From an uncultured Hyphomonas sp. (GTDB taxonomy: Bacteria; Pseudomonadota; Alphaproteobacteria; Caulobacterales; Hyphomonadaceae), in NCBI RefSeq assembly GCF_963678195.1, contig NZ_OY782759.1, forward strand, positions 2,232,001 to 2,296,000: DNA of 64,000 bases, in the 5' to 3' direction. The position numbers and the translations under genes are program-made. Shown here piece by piece: positions 54,073-63,293 of this stretch (positions are counted from its first letter, which is position 1; each line of letters begins with the position of its first letter). The notes under the pieces were generated by a model that had not been told where the DNA came from, did no database searches, and worked only from the letters and a program-made list of their open reading frames with translations.

Positions 54073-55035
54073 TTACTCGCCTTCAGGCGGGGTCGTGTCA
54101 TCGATGATCGGCCCGTGGCCCATGCCGATGTCGACCGGGCCCGGCTCCATGAATTCGACCATTGAGCGCGGCACCGTCCCTGCCGGGCAAGCAGCGACTA
54201 CCCGTTCAGCATTGCCGATGGCAGGTGTCTGTGCGCTGACGCGTTCGACGGGCTGGGAACGGACCACGAGGCTGAACAGGAAAATCGCCGCGATTGCCGC
54301 GCAGATGGCTGCGATGGTCCAGTTTCCGTAAACGGGATCCTGATCCGGCTCCACGACACTTGTGGCGGGAGTGCGGGCACTTGCCGAAGCACGCGCCACA
54401 GCAGCGGACACACCGGTTGTTGAACGGGGCGCGGGGTCTCCATTGCCATTACGCAGGGTTGTCGCCGCTTTCGTTGCAGCCTCTGCAGCTTCCTTGGCAG
54501 GTTCCGGCTTGATGCCGAGGGCCTTCTCGCGCTTCTGACGCTCTGCAATGGCCAGCGGGTCATCAGGATGGGCTTCGAGCCAGGCTTCGCGGGCCTCGTC
54601 ATCCTTGGAACCAAGTTTCATCCAGGCGCGAAGATCGGACCGGCCGGTACGTTCCGCCAGCTCTTCGACCAGCTTGTAGAAACCTTCCGGCATTTTCCGG
54701 GATGTAAATCCCTCCAGCGGGAAGCGCTTCGATTTCCGGTAAGGGGTATAGGGGATCGTCTTGTCGATGCCGGCATGCACCAGCATCCCATCCCGGGAAT
54801 TGCCGACCGCAGCCGCTGCGCGCACCCAGTCATTCTTGACCGAATTTTCGGACCAGAGGATCAGCATGTTGCCGGATTTACCGGCATCGCGCGCATCCTT
54901 GGCGTCGAAAATATCGTCCTCCGTTTGTTTCTGATTGAAACGAACGGTGAATTTGAGCGAGCGGAGACGACGGGCGACCAGTTTCGCCATGTCGAAATCT
55001 TCCGGCACAGTTACGAGAAAGACGTCATAAGCCAT
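54073..55035 (-). CDS. Membrane-anchored TIR-domain protein
   Basis: 320 residues. Residues 1-135 match a TIR domain: AYDVFLVTVPEDFDMAKLVA at the start, the FNQKQTEDDI region (BB-loop position) and MLILWSENSVKNDW (55-70). Catalytic TIR NADases carry a Glu four residues after the Trp of the S-x-W segment; here that position (74) is Ala, so NADase activity is doubtful. A long Lys/Glu/Ala-rich linker follows, one transmembrane helix is at about 239-258, and ~60 residues lie outside. It resembles no known defence cassette and its neighbours are a thioesterase and ychF. AAGGC precedes the start. Confidence 0.82.
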   Translation of the reverse strand: MAYDVFLVTVPEDFDMAKLVARRLRSLKFTVRFNQKQTEDDIFDAKDARDAGKSGNMLILWSENSVKNDWVRAAAAVGNSRDGMLVHAGIDKTIPYTPYRKSKRFPLEGFTSRKMPEGFYKLVEELAERTGRSDLRAWMKLGSKDDEAREAWLEAHPDDPLAIAERQKREKALGIKPEPAKEAAEAATKAATTLRNGNGDPAPRSTTGVSAAVARASASARTPATSVVEPDQDPVYGNWTIAAICAAIAAIFLFSLVVRSQPVERVSAQTPAIGNAERVVAACPAGTVPRSMVEFMEPGPVDIGMGHGPIIDDTTPPEGE

Positions 55036-55181
55036 GCGTTCTGCCTTGCATTTCGTGGGCCAACCTTACCGAAAGCCCGGATGTTGAACACCCAATTCCG
55101 CTGTCAGGAGAGAAAACCGCCTGTTTTTCCTGCGTGAATAGGGCTATGGCCCCCTCGAAATCTAAGTTTAGGGAGGCCGGA

Positions 55182-56279
55182 ATGGGCTTCAAATGCGGGA
55201 TTGTGGGCCTGCCCAATGTTGGCAAGTCCACGCTTTTTAACGCTCTGACACAGACCGCTGCGGCACAGGCAGCGAACTATCCGTTCTGCACGATCGAGCC
55301 GAATGTCGGCGAAGTTGCCGTGCCAGAACCGCGTCTGGCGGAACTGGCCCGGGTTGCCGGTTCGAAAGAGATCATTCCCGCGCGCATGAATTTCGTCGAT
55401 ATCGCCGGCCTGGTTGAGGGCGCAAGCCAGGGCGAGGGCCTTGGCAACAAATTCCTCGCCAACATCCGCGAAACCGACGCGATCATTTACGTGCTGCGCT
55501 GCTTCGACAATGACGACATCACGCACGTCCGCGGGACCATCGACCCGGTTGCCGACTTTGAAGTGGTCGAGACCGAGCTGATGCTCGCCGATCTCGAAAG
55601 CCTCGAGAAGCGCAAACAGAACGTGATCAAGAAAGCCAATTCCGGCGACAAGGAATCCAAGGCTCAGGTGGCACTGATCGACCTCGCGCTTGCTGAACTG
55701 AAAGAAGGCCGCCCTGCCCGCCGCGCCGATGTTCCGAAAGACGACCGCAAGGCGTGGAACATGCTGCAGCTGCTGACGTCCAAACCGATCCTCTTCGTCG
55801 CGAACGTGGACGAAGCCAGCGCGGCGACCGGCAATGACTACTCCAAACGCGTGGAAGAACGCGCCAAGGAAGAAGGCGCCGGCTGCGTCGTCATTTCAGC
55901 CCAGATCGAATCCGAGCTGGCCGTCCTGGACGAGCCCGACCGGACCGAGTTCCTCGAAACGCTCGGCCTGGAAGAGCCCGGCCTGACCCGCCTGATCCAT
56001 GCGGGCTACGACCTGCTGGACCTCCAGACCTATTTCACCGTCGGCCCGAAGGAAGCCCGCGCCTGGACGATCCGCCGGGGCTGGACTGCCCCGAAGGCCG
56101 CCGGCGTCATCCATGGCGACTTCGAAAAAGGCTTCATCCGTGCTGAAACCATCACCTTCGAGGACTATGTCGCGTGCGGTGGGGAAACGGGCGCCAAGGA
56201 AGCTGGCAAGATGCGGGCCGAAGGCAAGGAATACGTCGTACAGGATGGCGACGTGATGCTGTTCCGGTTCAACGTCTGA
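55182..56279 (+). CDS. ychF: Obg-like ATPase YchF
   Basis: 365 residues from the ATG at 55182 (GGGAGG upstream). G1 is [14 protein letters not shown] (about 9-22), then [12 protein letters not shown], and [20 protein letters not shown] (G3). The coiled-coil middle and the C-terminal TGS-like domain ([15 protein letters not shown]) complete the family. YchF binds ribosomes and hydrolyses ATP, and is linked to stress responses. It is divergent from the TIR gene. Confidence 0.97.
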   Translation: MGFKCGIVGLPNVGKSTLFNALTQTAAAQAANYPFCTIEPNVGEVAVPEPRLAELARVAGSKEIIPARMNFVDIAGLVEGASQGEGLGNKFLANIRETDAIIYVLRCFDNDDITHVRGTIDPVADFEVVETELMLADLESLEKRKQNVIKKANSGDKESKAQVALIDLALAELKEGRPARRADVPKDDRKAWNMLQLLTSKPILFVANVDEASAATGNDYSKRVEERAKEEGAGCVVISAQIESELAVLDEPDRTEFLETLGLEEPGLTRLIHAGYDLLDLQTYFTVGPKEARAWTIRRGWTAPKAAGVIHGDFEKGFIRAETITFEDYVACGGETGAKEAGKMRAEGKEYVVQDGDVMLFRFNV

Positions 56280-56303
56280 CCGGCACGGGCGTCTCGGCCA
56301 GCC

Positions 56304-56741
56304 TCAATCGAGCCATTCATCAGGAATGATGACACCGGCGCGTTCATTGTCCCAGGCGATGCTGAGGATCTGCCAGGCGTCTGCAAGCCGGACCATCGTG
56401 ACAAAGTTCACTCCTCGGGAATGGATCTCACGATCGCCGACACGGTAGATGGTTTCGTACACGCTGCGCACCTGCGCAACGGAACCGAGCTGCGCACATT
56501 CATGCCCGATTTCGGTTTCCTCGAAAGAGGCACCGGCCAGATTCTCCTCGGCGCTTTTGATATATTCGTCGAAGGTCAGGCATTGATTGGCCGGCAACGT
56601 ATCGATGGCGACACCCGTCCGGGTCATGGTTGCGCGGGGGTGATACAGCGGCCGGATGCCCTCCCAATCGCGCTCGCCTGACGGCTGCGAGATCACATCG
56701 TAAATCGCTTTCATCATCCCGCGGCTATCCAGGTCGCTCAT
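56304..56741 (-). CDS. NTF2/SnoaL-like protein
   Basis: 145 residues with the alpha+beta cone look of SnoaL/NTF2 proteins: RGMMKAIYDVISQPSGER, DWEGIRPLYHPRATMTRTG and a C-terminal SIAWDNERAGVIIPD. No catalytic residues can be assigned. It is on the minus strand, 61 bases after the HTH regulator's stop, so it may be co-transcribed with it and regulated by it. Related small proteins often hydrolyse or isomerise acyl or steroid substrates, which is only a hint. Confidence 0.75.
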   Translation of the reverse strand: MSDLDSRGMMKAIYDVISQPSGERDWEGIRPLYHPRATMTRTGVAIDTLPANQCLTFDEYIKSAEENLAGASFEETEIGHECAQLGSVAQVRSVYETIYRVGDREIHSRGVNFVTMVRLADAWQILSIAWDNERAGVIIPDEWLD

Positions 56742-56802
56742 ACACTCGCTCCATCAATATCTTTTTTATTTCATATACCTGCCGAACGCACTGTCCGGAG
56801 GT

Positions 56803-57411
56803 TCAGCCATCGCCACCGACAGCTTTTTCGTGCAACGGCGTCAACGTCCAGGCAAATGCGATCAGCGGCTGATCCATGTCGCGTTCTTCCCAGAGTATCT
56901 CGGCAATCCGCTCAATGTAGCCATTGATTTCCTTCAGCGATTCCGGGCTCGGCCGATTGATCAGCCGGAAAAATCCGAGATTCCGCTCGGCGCCTTCCAG
57001 CTCTGCCCGCGGATGAGACAGGCCCTGGACAAAGTCCCGGTGCGCCTGACGGGAGATCGCGCCAACCGTCCGGTCAATGGTCTCATGATTGGCAGGGTCC
57101 GACAGCGCCTTCTGCAATCGCATGCGAGGCGCTCTTGTCTCATAGAGCACCTCTGACCGGCGATTGGAGACTTGCGAGCCTGCCTCCACGATCAGCTCAG
57201 CCTTCACCAGCATGTTCATGTGATAATAGATCGAGGAGGGCTGCCGCCCCATGGAGGCGGCCAGCTGCTTGATGGACATCGGGCCGCGGCCCACCAGATG
57301 GTCGACAATGTCCATTCGGACCGGCGATGCCAGGCAGCTCAACTGGTCTTTGCGTAGGACCCAATAGGTATCCTGGCCGTCCCGCTCAGCCTTGTCGTCT
57401 GATCGCTCCAT
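56803..57411 (-). CDS. ArsR-type helix-turn-helix regulator
   Basis: 202 residues from the ATG at 57411; an earlier ATG at 57435 is in frame but has no ribosome site. The winged helix is near 27-95: SPVRMDIVDHLVGRGPMSIK, then AASMGRQPSSIYYHMNMLVK, and RRSEVLYET (the wing). The C-terminal half (about 115-200) is helical and may bind a ligand or give dimerisation. It is divergent from the acyl-CoA dehydrogenase operon, with an 8-bp dyad at 57468-57492 in the shared region. Repressor action on that operon is the natural inference. Confidence 0.85.
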   Translation of the reverse strand: MERSDDKAERDGQDTYWVLRKDQLSCLASPVRMDIVDHLVGRGPMSIKQLAASMGRQPSSIYYHMNMLVKAELIVEAGSQVSNRRSEVLYETRAPRMRLQKALSDPANHETIDRTVGAISRQAHRDFVQGLSHPRAELEGAERNLGFFRLINRPSPESLKEINGYIERIAEILWEERDMDQPLIAFAWTLTPLHEKAVGGDG

Positions 57412-57467
57412 GAGCCTGTTACCTTCTTCCCCCATCGACCGGGCAGCCTGACGGCAGCCCCTGCCAG

Positions 57468-57492
57468 CGACAATCGATAGGGCAGATTGTCG
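57468..57492. promoter_or_regulatory. Dyad operator candidate CGACAATC-N9-GATTGTCG
   Basis: Perfect 8-bp inverted repeat with arms 57468-57475 and 57485-57492. It sits 57 bases upstream of the regulator start and 140 bases upstream of the acyl-CoA dehydrogenase start. An ATTGTCG half-site recurs at 57551-57557, and ACAATCGA recurs at 59593-59600 before the GltD-like gene. Confidence 0.5.
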
Positions 57493-57631
57493 GCATGTGC
57501 CAGACTTCGGGACTTTTTCAACTCCCGCCGGGCTTCCCCAAGGTCATGAAATTGTCGCCTTGCCCGACTCCGTCCCTTGTGGCGTTCTGCCGTTCTGAGA
57601 CGCCAGTACGGGGCGGCCGGAGGAGCAGAAT

Positions 57632-58798
57632 ATGAAATTTGAACTGGACGAAGAGCACCGCATGCTTGCCGATCTCGTCCAGCGCTTCGTGCGGGACGAG
57701 CTGATGCCTCTGGAAGGCGCCGTGCTGGAACGCGAAGCCAATGGACAAGGCGCCTATCTGACACTGGAAGAGCGCCAACGGCTGGACAAAATCTCAAAAG
57801 ACCTTGGCCTCTGGAGTCTCGATGCGCCGGAAGACGCAGGCGGTATGGGCATGCCTCACGTCGCCCTTGTGGCCGTTAACGAGGCACTCGGCTCCACGGT
57901 CGCGACTTATACGCTGCCGCCGGACTCGCCGAACCTTCGTATGCTCATGACGACGGTGAACGAACAGCAGCGCAAAGCCTACCTTGAGCCCTACGCGCGA
58001 GGGGAAACCATTTCTGCCATCGGCATTTCCGAACCCGGCGCCGGTGCCGATCCATCCGGAATGATCACACGGCCGGTGCGCGATGGGGACGACTGGATCA
58101 TCAATGGCCGCAAGATCTGGATTACCCGGGCAGCTGAGGCAGACTTCACCATCCTGATGGCCATCACAGACAAGGAAAAGAAAGCCCGCGGCGGCATGTC
58201 GGCTTTTCTGGTCGACCGCGACGCACCCGGCTTCAACGTCCTTCGCCGCATCCCGATGCTTGGCGGAGAATTCACCTATGAAGTGACGCTGGAAGATTGC
58301 CGCGTGCCGGGCTGGAAACTGCTTGGGGAAGAAGGCCAGGGCTTTGGCCCGATGCAGGTGCGGCTGGGCACCCGTCGGATGGAGATGGCGGCCTGGTGCA
58401 TCGGCGCAGCCCAGCGTGCGCTCGACATGATGCGCGAATACGCCCCCCAGCGGAAAACGTTCGGCCACAAGTTGTCGGAGCGCCAGTCGATCCAGTGGTG
58501 GGTCGCCGATGGCGCCGCGAAGATTCATGCAGCCCGGCTGATGGCCTATGACTGCGCCTGGAAGATCGACCAGGGCCGCGACGTGCGGACGGAAATCTCC
58601 ATGATAAAATTCTACGCCACGGAAATGGCGCAGGAGATCATCGACAATGCGATGCAGTGCTTCGGCGCAATGGGCATGACCAAGGAGATGCCCCTGCACC
58701 TGTTTGCCGGCCGCATCCGCAATATGCGCATCTATGACGGCCCCTCTGAAGTGCACCGGATGGTCGTCGCCCGGAACCTAATGGACACCCGCCCATGA
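57632..58798 (+). CDS. Acyl-CoA dehydrogenase
   Basis: 388 residues, typical length. The FAD-binding motif IGISEPGAGADPSGMITRPV is at about 130-149, followed by WITRAAEADFTIL and the C-terminal helical part with MQCFGAMGMTKEMPLHLFAG and the RIYDGPSEVHRM segment. The catalytic base is not assigned here. It oxidises an acyl-CoA to the enoyl-CoA with electrons to ETF. GGAGGAG precedes the start. Its 3' end overlaps the hydratase start by 4 bases, so both are one operon. Confidence 0.92.
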   Translation: MKFELDEEHRMLADLVQRFVRDELMPLEGAVLEREANGQGAYLTLEERQRLDKISKDLGLWSLDAPEDAGGMGMPHVALVAVNEALGSTVATYTLPPDSPNLRMLMTTVNEQQRKAYLEPYARGETISAIGISEPGAGADPSGMITRPVRDGDDWIINGRKIWITRAAEADFTILMAITDKEKKARGGMSAFLVDRDAPGFNVLRRIPMLGGEFTYEVTLEDCRVPGWKLLGEEGQGFGPMQVRLGTRRMEMAAWCIGAAQRALDMMREYAPQRKTFGHKLSERQSIQWWVADGAAKIHAARLMAYDCAWKIDQGRDVRTEISMIKFYATEMAQEIIDNAMQCFGAMGMTKEMPLHLFAGRIRNMRIYDGPSEVHRMVVARNLMDTRP

Positions 58799-59574
58799 CA
58801 CACACAATAAACGTGCGCGATGTCGGCCATGTGACCGAGATCGTCTTTTCCAATCCGCCCAACAATCACGCCAATGTCGCGCTATTGCGGGAAATCGGAG
58901 AAACGCTTCTGGAACTGGATGCCAGGCCGGAATGCCGGGCCATTGTGCTCGCCTCCGAAGGCAAGGCCTTCTGCGCCGGCGCAGACCTCGCGAATGATGA
59001 AAGCGGTGGTGGCGTCGGTGGATCGGGCGATGATCCGGTGCGGGAATTCTACGATCAGGCCCTTCGGATCTACGAAGCGAAAAAGCCGATTGTCGCGGCG
59101 ATTCAGGGCGCAGCGGTCGGCGCCGGTCTTGGCCTGGCAGTGTCCGCGGATTTTCGTGTCGCCGCGCCGGAGGCCCGCTTCGTTGCAAATTTTACCCGGC
59201 TGGCTTTCCATCCGGGCTTTGCACTCAGCGCGACCCTGCCCCGGCTGGTGGGCCAGCAGAAAGCGGCGCTGATGCTGCTCACATCCCGGCGTATCAAGGG
59301 CGAGGAGGCGCTCGCCATGGGGCTGGCGGACGAACTGGTTCCGCTGGCGGACGTCAGGAACGCAGCACACAAGCTCGCTGCCGAGATTGCCGAAGGCGGC
59401 CCGCTTGGCGTGATGGCGACCCGGAAAACCCTACGCGCCGGACTTTATGAAACCGTCCGGGATACGCTGGCGCACGAGCACGATGAACAATGGAAGCTGC
59501 GCGAGACGGAAGACCATCAGGAAGGCATCCGGTCTGTCACCGAACGCCGGCCAGGTAATTTCAAGGGCCGCTGA
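58795..59574 (+). CDS. Enoyl-CoA hydratase
   Basis: 259 residues of the crotonase family. The first oxyanion loop is SEGKAFCAGADLANDE (about 55-70) and the second AIQGAAVGAGLGLAVSADFR (about 101-120). It should hydrate the enoyl-CoA made by the dehydrogenase encoded just upstream (4-base overlap). A 117-base gap precedes the next gene, so continuation of the transcript is uncertain. Confidence 0.92.
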   Translation: MTHTINVRDVGHVTEIVFSNPPNNHANVALLREIGETLLELDARPECRAIVLASEGKAFCAGADLANDESGGGVGGSGDDPVREFYDQALRIYEAKKPIVAAIQGAAVGAGLGLAVSADFRVAAPEARFVANFTRLAFHPGFALSATLPRLVGQQKAALMLLTSRRIKGEEALAMGLADELVPLADVRNAAHKLAAEIAEGGPLGVMATRKTLRAGLYETVRDTLAHEHDEQWKLRETEDHQEGIRSVTERRPGNFKGR

Positions 59575-59638
59575 ATTGGCGCGTTCCATTCAACAATCGA
59601 AGGATCAAAGCCGGTATTTCCGGGCCGAACGGAAGTCA

Positions 59639-59667
59639 TTGATGCCGGTGAAATGTGTCGCTAGTCT
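59639..59667 (+). promoter_or_regulatory. Possible promoter of the GltD-like/kor operon
   Basis: TTGATG (59639-59644) and TAGTCT (59662-59667) are 17 bases apart. Transcription would begin near 59674, just before the ribosome site at 59675. A short leader would result. Only weakly supported. Confidence 0.35.
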
Positions 59668-59691
59668 TTTCTCCGGAGGAAGCGGGCAAAT

Positions 59692-61485
59692 ATGAAACCA
59701 ACAGATACCAGCAATCCCGACTACTTTCATAAAGTCGTCGATTGCCAATGGGCCTGCCCGGCACACACACCGGTCCCGGCATATATCCGTCTCATCGCAC
59801 AGGGCCGCTACAGCGACGCCTACCTGCTGAACCGGGACTCAAACGTATTTCCAGGCATTCTGGGCCGCGTCTGCGACCGGCCCTGCGAGCCGGCCTGCCG
59901 GCGGACTCGCGTGGATGGCGAACCTGTCGCGATCTGTCGCCTGAAGCGTGTGGCGGCAGACCATCGCGACGATGTAACCGACCGGCTTCCCGGAAAACCC
60001 GAACAGACGAACGGCAAGCGGGTCGCCCTGATCGGGGCCGGCCCGGCAAGCTTTACCGTTGCGAACGATCTCGCCCCGCTCGGCTATGAGTGCACCATCT
60101 TCGAGAAACTGCCGGAAGCCGGCGGCCTGATGCGGGCCAACATCCCTGCCTTCCGCCTGCCTGAGAAAGTGCTCAATGAAGAGCTTCAGTACATTCTCGA
60201 CATGGGGGTGGAGCTGAAGCTTAACTCGCCGGTTTCCAGTATGAAAGCACTGCTGGACGAAGGGTGGGATGCGGTCTTTGTCGGTACGGGCGCCCCGAAG
60301 GGCAAGGACCTTCACCTGCCCGGCCGCGAAGAGGCGGATGCGAATATCCATATCGGCATCGACTGGCTGGAATCGGTCGCGTTCGAGCATATCGACTCGA
60401 TTGGCAGGAATGTCCTGATCATCGGCGTTGGTAACACGGCCATGGACTGTTGCCGCACATCGCTTCGTCTTGGGGCGGAGAATGTGAAGGTCATGGCGCG
60501 TAAGCCGCGAAACTTCTTCAAGGCGTCCGAATGGGAACTAGAGGATGCCGAAGAAGAGAACATCCAGATCGTCGTGAACCATTCGCCGAAGGCCTTCGTC
60601 ACGGAGGACGGCAAACTGGTCGGCATGACGTTCGAGCTGATGGAATACGATGTCGACGACAAGGGCGAGATCACCGGCCAACGTGTCATCGGTGAAGAAA
60701 CTCTGCCGTGCGACGATGTTATTCTCGCCATCGGGCAGGAAAACGCCTTCCCATGGATCGAGAAGGATGCCGGTATCGAGTTCGGCAAATGGGATGTCCC
60801 GGTTGTCGATGAGGAGACTTTCGAGTCCAGCCGCAAGGGCGTGTTCTTCGGCGGAGACTCCGCATTCGGCCCGAAAAACATCATCTGGGCCGTTGAGCAC
60901 GGACACCAGGCTGCGATTTCCATCCACCGGCACTGCCAGGGGCTGGGCCTGCGGGACCGCGCGCCGCGCGAAGTTGAGCTTCAGTCCGCCAAGATGGGCA
61001 TGTTCGAGTGGCGCTATTCGAACGCCTATACGGACGCCGAACGCCGCGAAATGGAGCATGTCGCTCTGGTCGACCGGTTCCAGCGCCTGAACATCGAGGT
61101 CGAACTCGGCTTCAATGCGGAACAGATCGCGGTTGAAGTTCAACGCTGCCTGAACTGCGATGTGCAGACCGTATTCGAAGCACCGCTCTGCGAAGAGTGC
61201 GATGCCTGTATCGATGTCTGCCCGGTCGAATGCCTCAGCATTACGCCTGCTGCAGACAGCGAAGCAGAACTGCGCGCCTCGCTAAGCCAACCCGAAGCGC
61301 CGGAAGACCAGTCCCTGTACGTGTCCACCGCCCTGCCCCTGACCGGCCGGGTGATGATCAAGGATGAGAATGTCTGCCTGCATTGCGGCCTGTGCGCCGA
61401 GCGCTGCCCGACGTCTGCCTGGGACATGAAGGAAGGCGTGATCAAAATCCCCCATGCGGATGACCAAGTGGAGACCGTGGCATGA
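59692..61485 (+). CDS. GltD-like FAD/iron-sulfur oxidoreductase, probable electron partner of KorAB
   Basis: 597 residues. The N-terminal iron-sulfur region has Cys18, Cys22, Cys61, Cys65 and Cys69 in the GltD pattern (DCQWACPAH, then RVCDRPCEPACRR). A dinucleotide-binding fold with RVALIGAGPASFTVANDLA begins about 103, and VLIIGVGNTAMDCCRTSLRL at about 241. The C terminus carries two 4Fe-4S motifs: CEECDACIDVCP (about 500) and CLHCGLCAERCP (about 562). It looks like a GltD-type flavoprotein plus a dicluster ferredoxin. It is 4-base coupled to korA, so it probably passes electrons between NAD(P)H and the 2-oxoacid enzyme. Confidence 0.85.
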   Translation: MKPTDTSNPDYFHKVVDCQWACPAHTPVPAYIRLIAQGRYSDAYLLNRDSNVFPGILGRVCDRPCEPACRRTRVDGEPVAICRLKRVAADHRDDVTDRLPGKPEQTNGKRVALIGAGPASFTVANDLAPLGYECTIFEKLPEAGGLMRANIPAFRLPEKVLNEELQYILDMGVELKLNSPVSSMKALLDEGWDAVFVGTGAPKGKDLHLPGREEADANIHIGIDWLESVAFEHIDSIGRNVLIIGVGNTAMDCCRTSLRLGAENVKVMARKPRNFFKASEWELEDAEEENIQIVVNHSPKAFVTEDGKLVGMTFELMEYDVDDKGEITGQRVIGEETLPCDDVILAIGQENAFPWIEKDAGIEFGKWDVPVVDEETFESSRKGVFFGGDSAFGPKNIIWAVEHGHQAAISIHRHCQGLGLRDRAPREVELQSAKMGMFEWRYSNAYTDAERREMEHVALVDRFQRLNIEVELGFNAEQIAVEVQRCLNCDVQTVFEAPLCEECDACIDVCPVECLSITPAADSEAELRASLSQPEAPEDQSLYVSTALPLTGRVMIKDENVCLHCGLCAERCPTSAWDMKEGVIKIPHADDQVETVA

Positions 61486-63293
61486 ACGGACCCGGCATCA
61501 ATGACTTCACCCTGCGTATCGCAACGGTGAACGGCACAGGATCGGCCAGTGCAAACGGCCTTCTGATGAAAGCCATCTTCCGGATGGGCGTGCCCGTCGT
61601 TGGCAAGAATATCTTCCCCTCCAACATTCAGGGCCTGCCGACCTGGTATGAAATCCGCGTGACGGGCGAAGGCTATGCCGGGCGCGACGGCGAGACGCAT
61701 TTTGTCATCGCCATGAACCCGGAGACCTATGCGGACGATTTGGCCGAGCTCGCCCCCGGCGGTGTCCTGCTCTACGACTCCACCTGGCCGCGCCCGCAGC
61801 TCCTGTCCCGCCCGGACGTAACCGTCCTGGGCGCGCCGCTGTCAGCCATGTGCAATGACGCCTTCAAGGCCGCGCGGTCGCGCATCCTGATGAAGAACAT
61901 GGCCTATGTCGGCGCTGCCGCCGCCCTGCTGAACCTCGACCTCGACGTGATCGAGCAGCTGGTAACCGAAATGTTCGCGGGCAAGGAAAAGCTCATCCCG
62001 CTGAACATGCAGGCTGTGGCGCTTGGCCATGACTATGCGAAGCAGAACTTCAAATGCCCGCTGGATTTCCGGGTCAGCCCGCTGGACAAGACCAGGGGCA
62101 AGGTGATGATAGACGGCAATACGGCCGCCGGCATCGGCGCGGTATTTGGCGGGGCGACCTTCGGCGCGTGGTACCCGATCACACCTTCCACATCGCTGAT
62201 GGATGCTTTCCAGAAATATTGCGAAGAACTCCGCGTCGACCCGGAAACAGGACAGAACAATTTCTGCATCCTGCAGGCGGAAGACGAACTGGCAGCCGCC
62301 GGTCTCACAATCGGCGCGGCCTGGGCAGGCGCCCGCGGCTTTACCCCGACGTCCGGTCCCGGTGTCTCCCTCATGAGCGAGTTTATCGGTTTTGCCTACT
62401 ATGCCGAAGTACCACTGGTGATCTGTGACATCCAGAGGGTCGGCCCGTCGACCGGGATGCCGACCCGGACACAGCAATGCGACATCCAGCTTTGCGCCTA
62501 CGCCTCACATGGCGACACACGCCACCTTGTCCTGTTCCCTGCCAATCCGGGAGAATGTTTCGAATTCTCTGCAAAGGCACTGGACCTTGCCGAACGTTTC
62601 CAGACCCCGGTCTTCTTCCTGTCCGATATCGACATCGGCATGAACGACTGGATGGTCGACGAACTGACCTGGCCGGAGGACTATGTACCTGACCGCGGAA
62701 AGGTCCTCGACGCCGAGCAACTGGAAGAGATCGACGCTTTCTATCGCTACCTGGATGTAGACGGCGACACGATCCCTTACCGGACCCTGCCCGGCACACA
62801 TCCCAAAGGCGCCTATTTCCTTCGAGGGTCCGGCCATACCAAGCTCGGCCGGTACACGGAGAAAGGCCCGGAATACAAGGAAGTGGTCGACCGCCTTTAC
62901 GAAAAATGGAAACGCGCCGCCGCCTTCATGCCTGAGCCTGTCGTCAAGAAGGCGGAGCGCCCGGCACGCTACGGCGTGATTGCCATCGGCAGCTCCGACG
63001 CTGCCGTCACCGAAGCGCGTGACCGTCTCGAAGCCGCCGGCGTCCCGGTCGATTACATGCGCGTCCGCGGCTTCCCCTTCAGCGACGACGTCACGGCCTT
63101 CATCGACGCGCATGAGGAAGTGTTCGTCGTCGAGCAGAACCGCGACGCACAGCTGATGAACCTGCTGATCACGGAAACCAGCGCGCCAAAGGAAAAGCTG
63201 GTGCCTGTTCTGCACTATTCCGGTGAACCGCTGAATTTCCGTTTCGTCTATGAGGCTGTGGAAACCGCCCTGAAAGTGAGGAAGATCGCATGA
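61482..63293 (+). CDS. korA: 2-oxoacid:ferredoxin oxidoreductase, fused gamma-alpha subunit
   Basis: 603 residues. The gamma domain is N-terminal (LRIATVNGTGSASANGLLMK, then LPTWYEIRVTGEGYAGRDGE), and the PorA-type alpha domain follows from about 205 (GAWYPITPSTSLMDAFQKYC, then AEDELAAAGLTIGAAWAGAR and FTPTSGPGVSLMSEFIGF). It binds the 2-oxoacid with thiamine from KorB. 2-Oxoglutarate is the likely substrate by family, but pyruvate or indolepyruvate type is not fully excluded. It overlaps its neighbours by 4 bases at both ends, so the three genes make one operon. Confidence 0.88.
   Translation: MNGPGINDFTLRIATVNGTGSASANGLLMKAIFRMGVPVVGKNIFPSNIQGLPTWYEIRVTGEGYAGRDGETHFVIAMNPETYADDLAELAPGGVLLYDSTWPRPQLLSRPDVTVLGAPLSAMCNDAFKAARSRILMKNMAYVGAAAALLNLDLDVIEQLVTEMFAGKEKLIPLNMQAVALGHDYAKQNFKCPLDFRVSPLDKTRGKVMIDGNTAAGIGAVFGGATFGAWYPITPSTSLMDAFQKYCEELRVDPETGQNNFCILQAEDELAAAGLTIGAAWAGARGFTPTSGPGVSLMSEFIGFAYYAEVPLVICDIQRVGPSTGMPTRTQQCDIQLCAYASHGDTRHLVLFPANPGECFEFSAKALDLAERFQTPVFFLSDIDIGMNDWMVDELTWPEDYVPDRGKVLDAEQLEEIDAFYRYLDVDGDTIPYRTLPGTHPKGAYFLRGSGHTKLGRYTEKGPEYKEVVDRLYEKWKRAAAFMPEPVVKKAERPARYGVIAIGSSDAAVTEARDRLEAAGVPVDYMRVRGFPFSDDVTAFIDAHEEVFVVEQNRDAQLMNLLITETSAPKEKLVPVLHYSGEPLNFRFVYEAVETALKVRKIA

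Noticed and set aside
54073-55035. TIR gene as part of a Thoeris- or CBASS-type defence system
   Set aside because: No NADase effector, SLOG, cyclase or other defence partner is adjacent; the neighbours are housekeeping genes and the catalytic Glu is missing.
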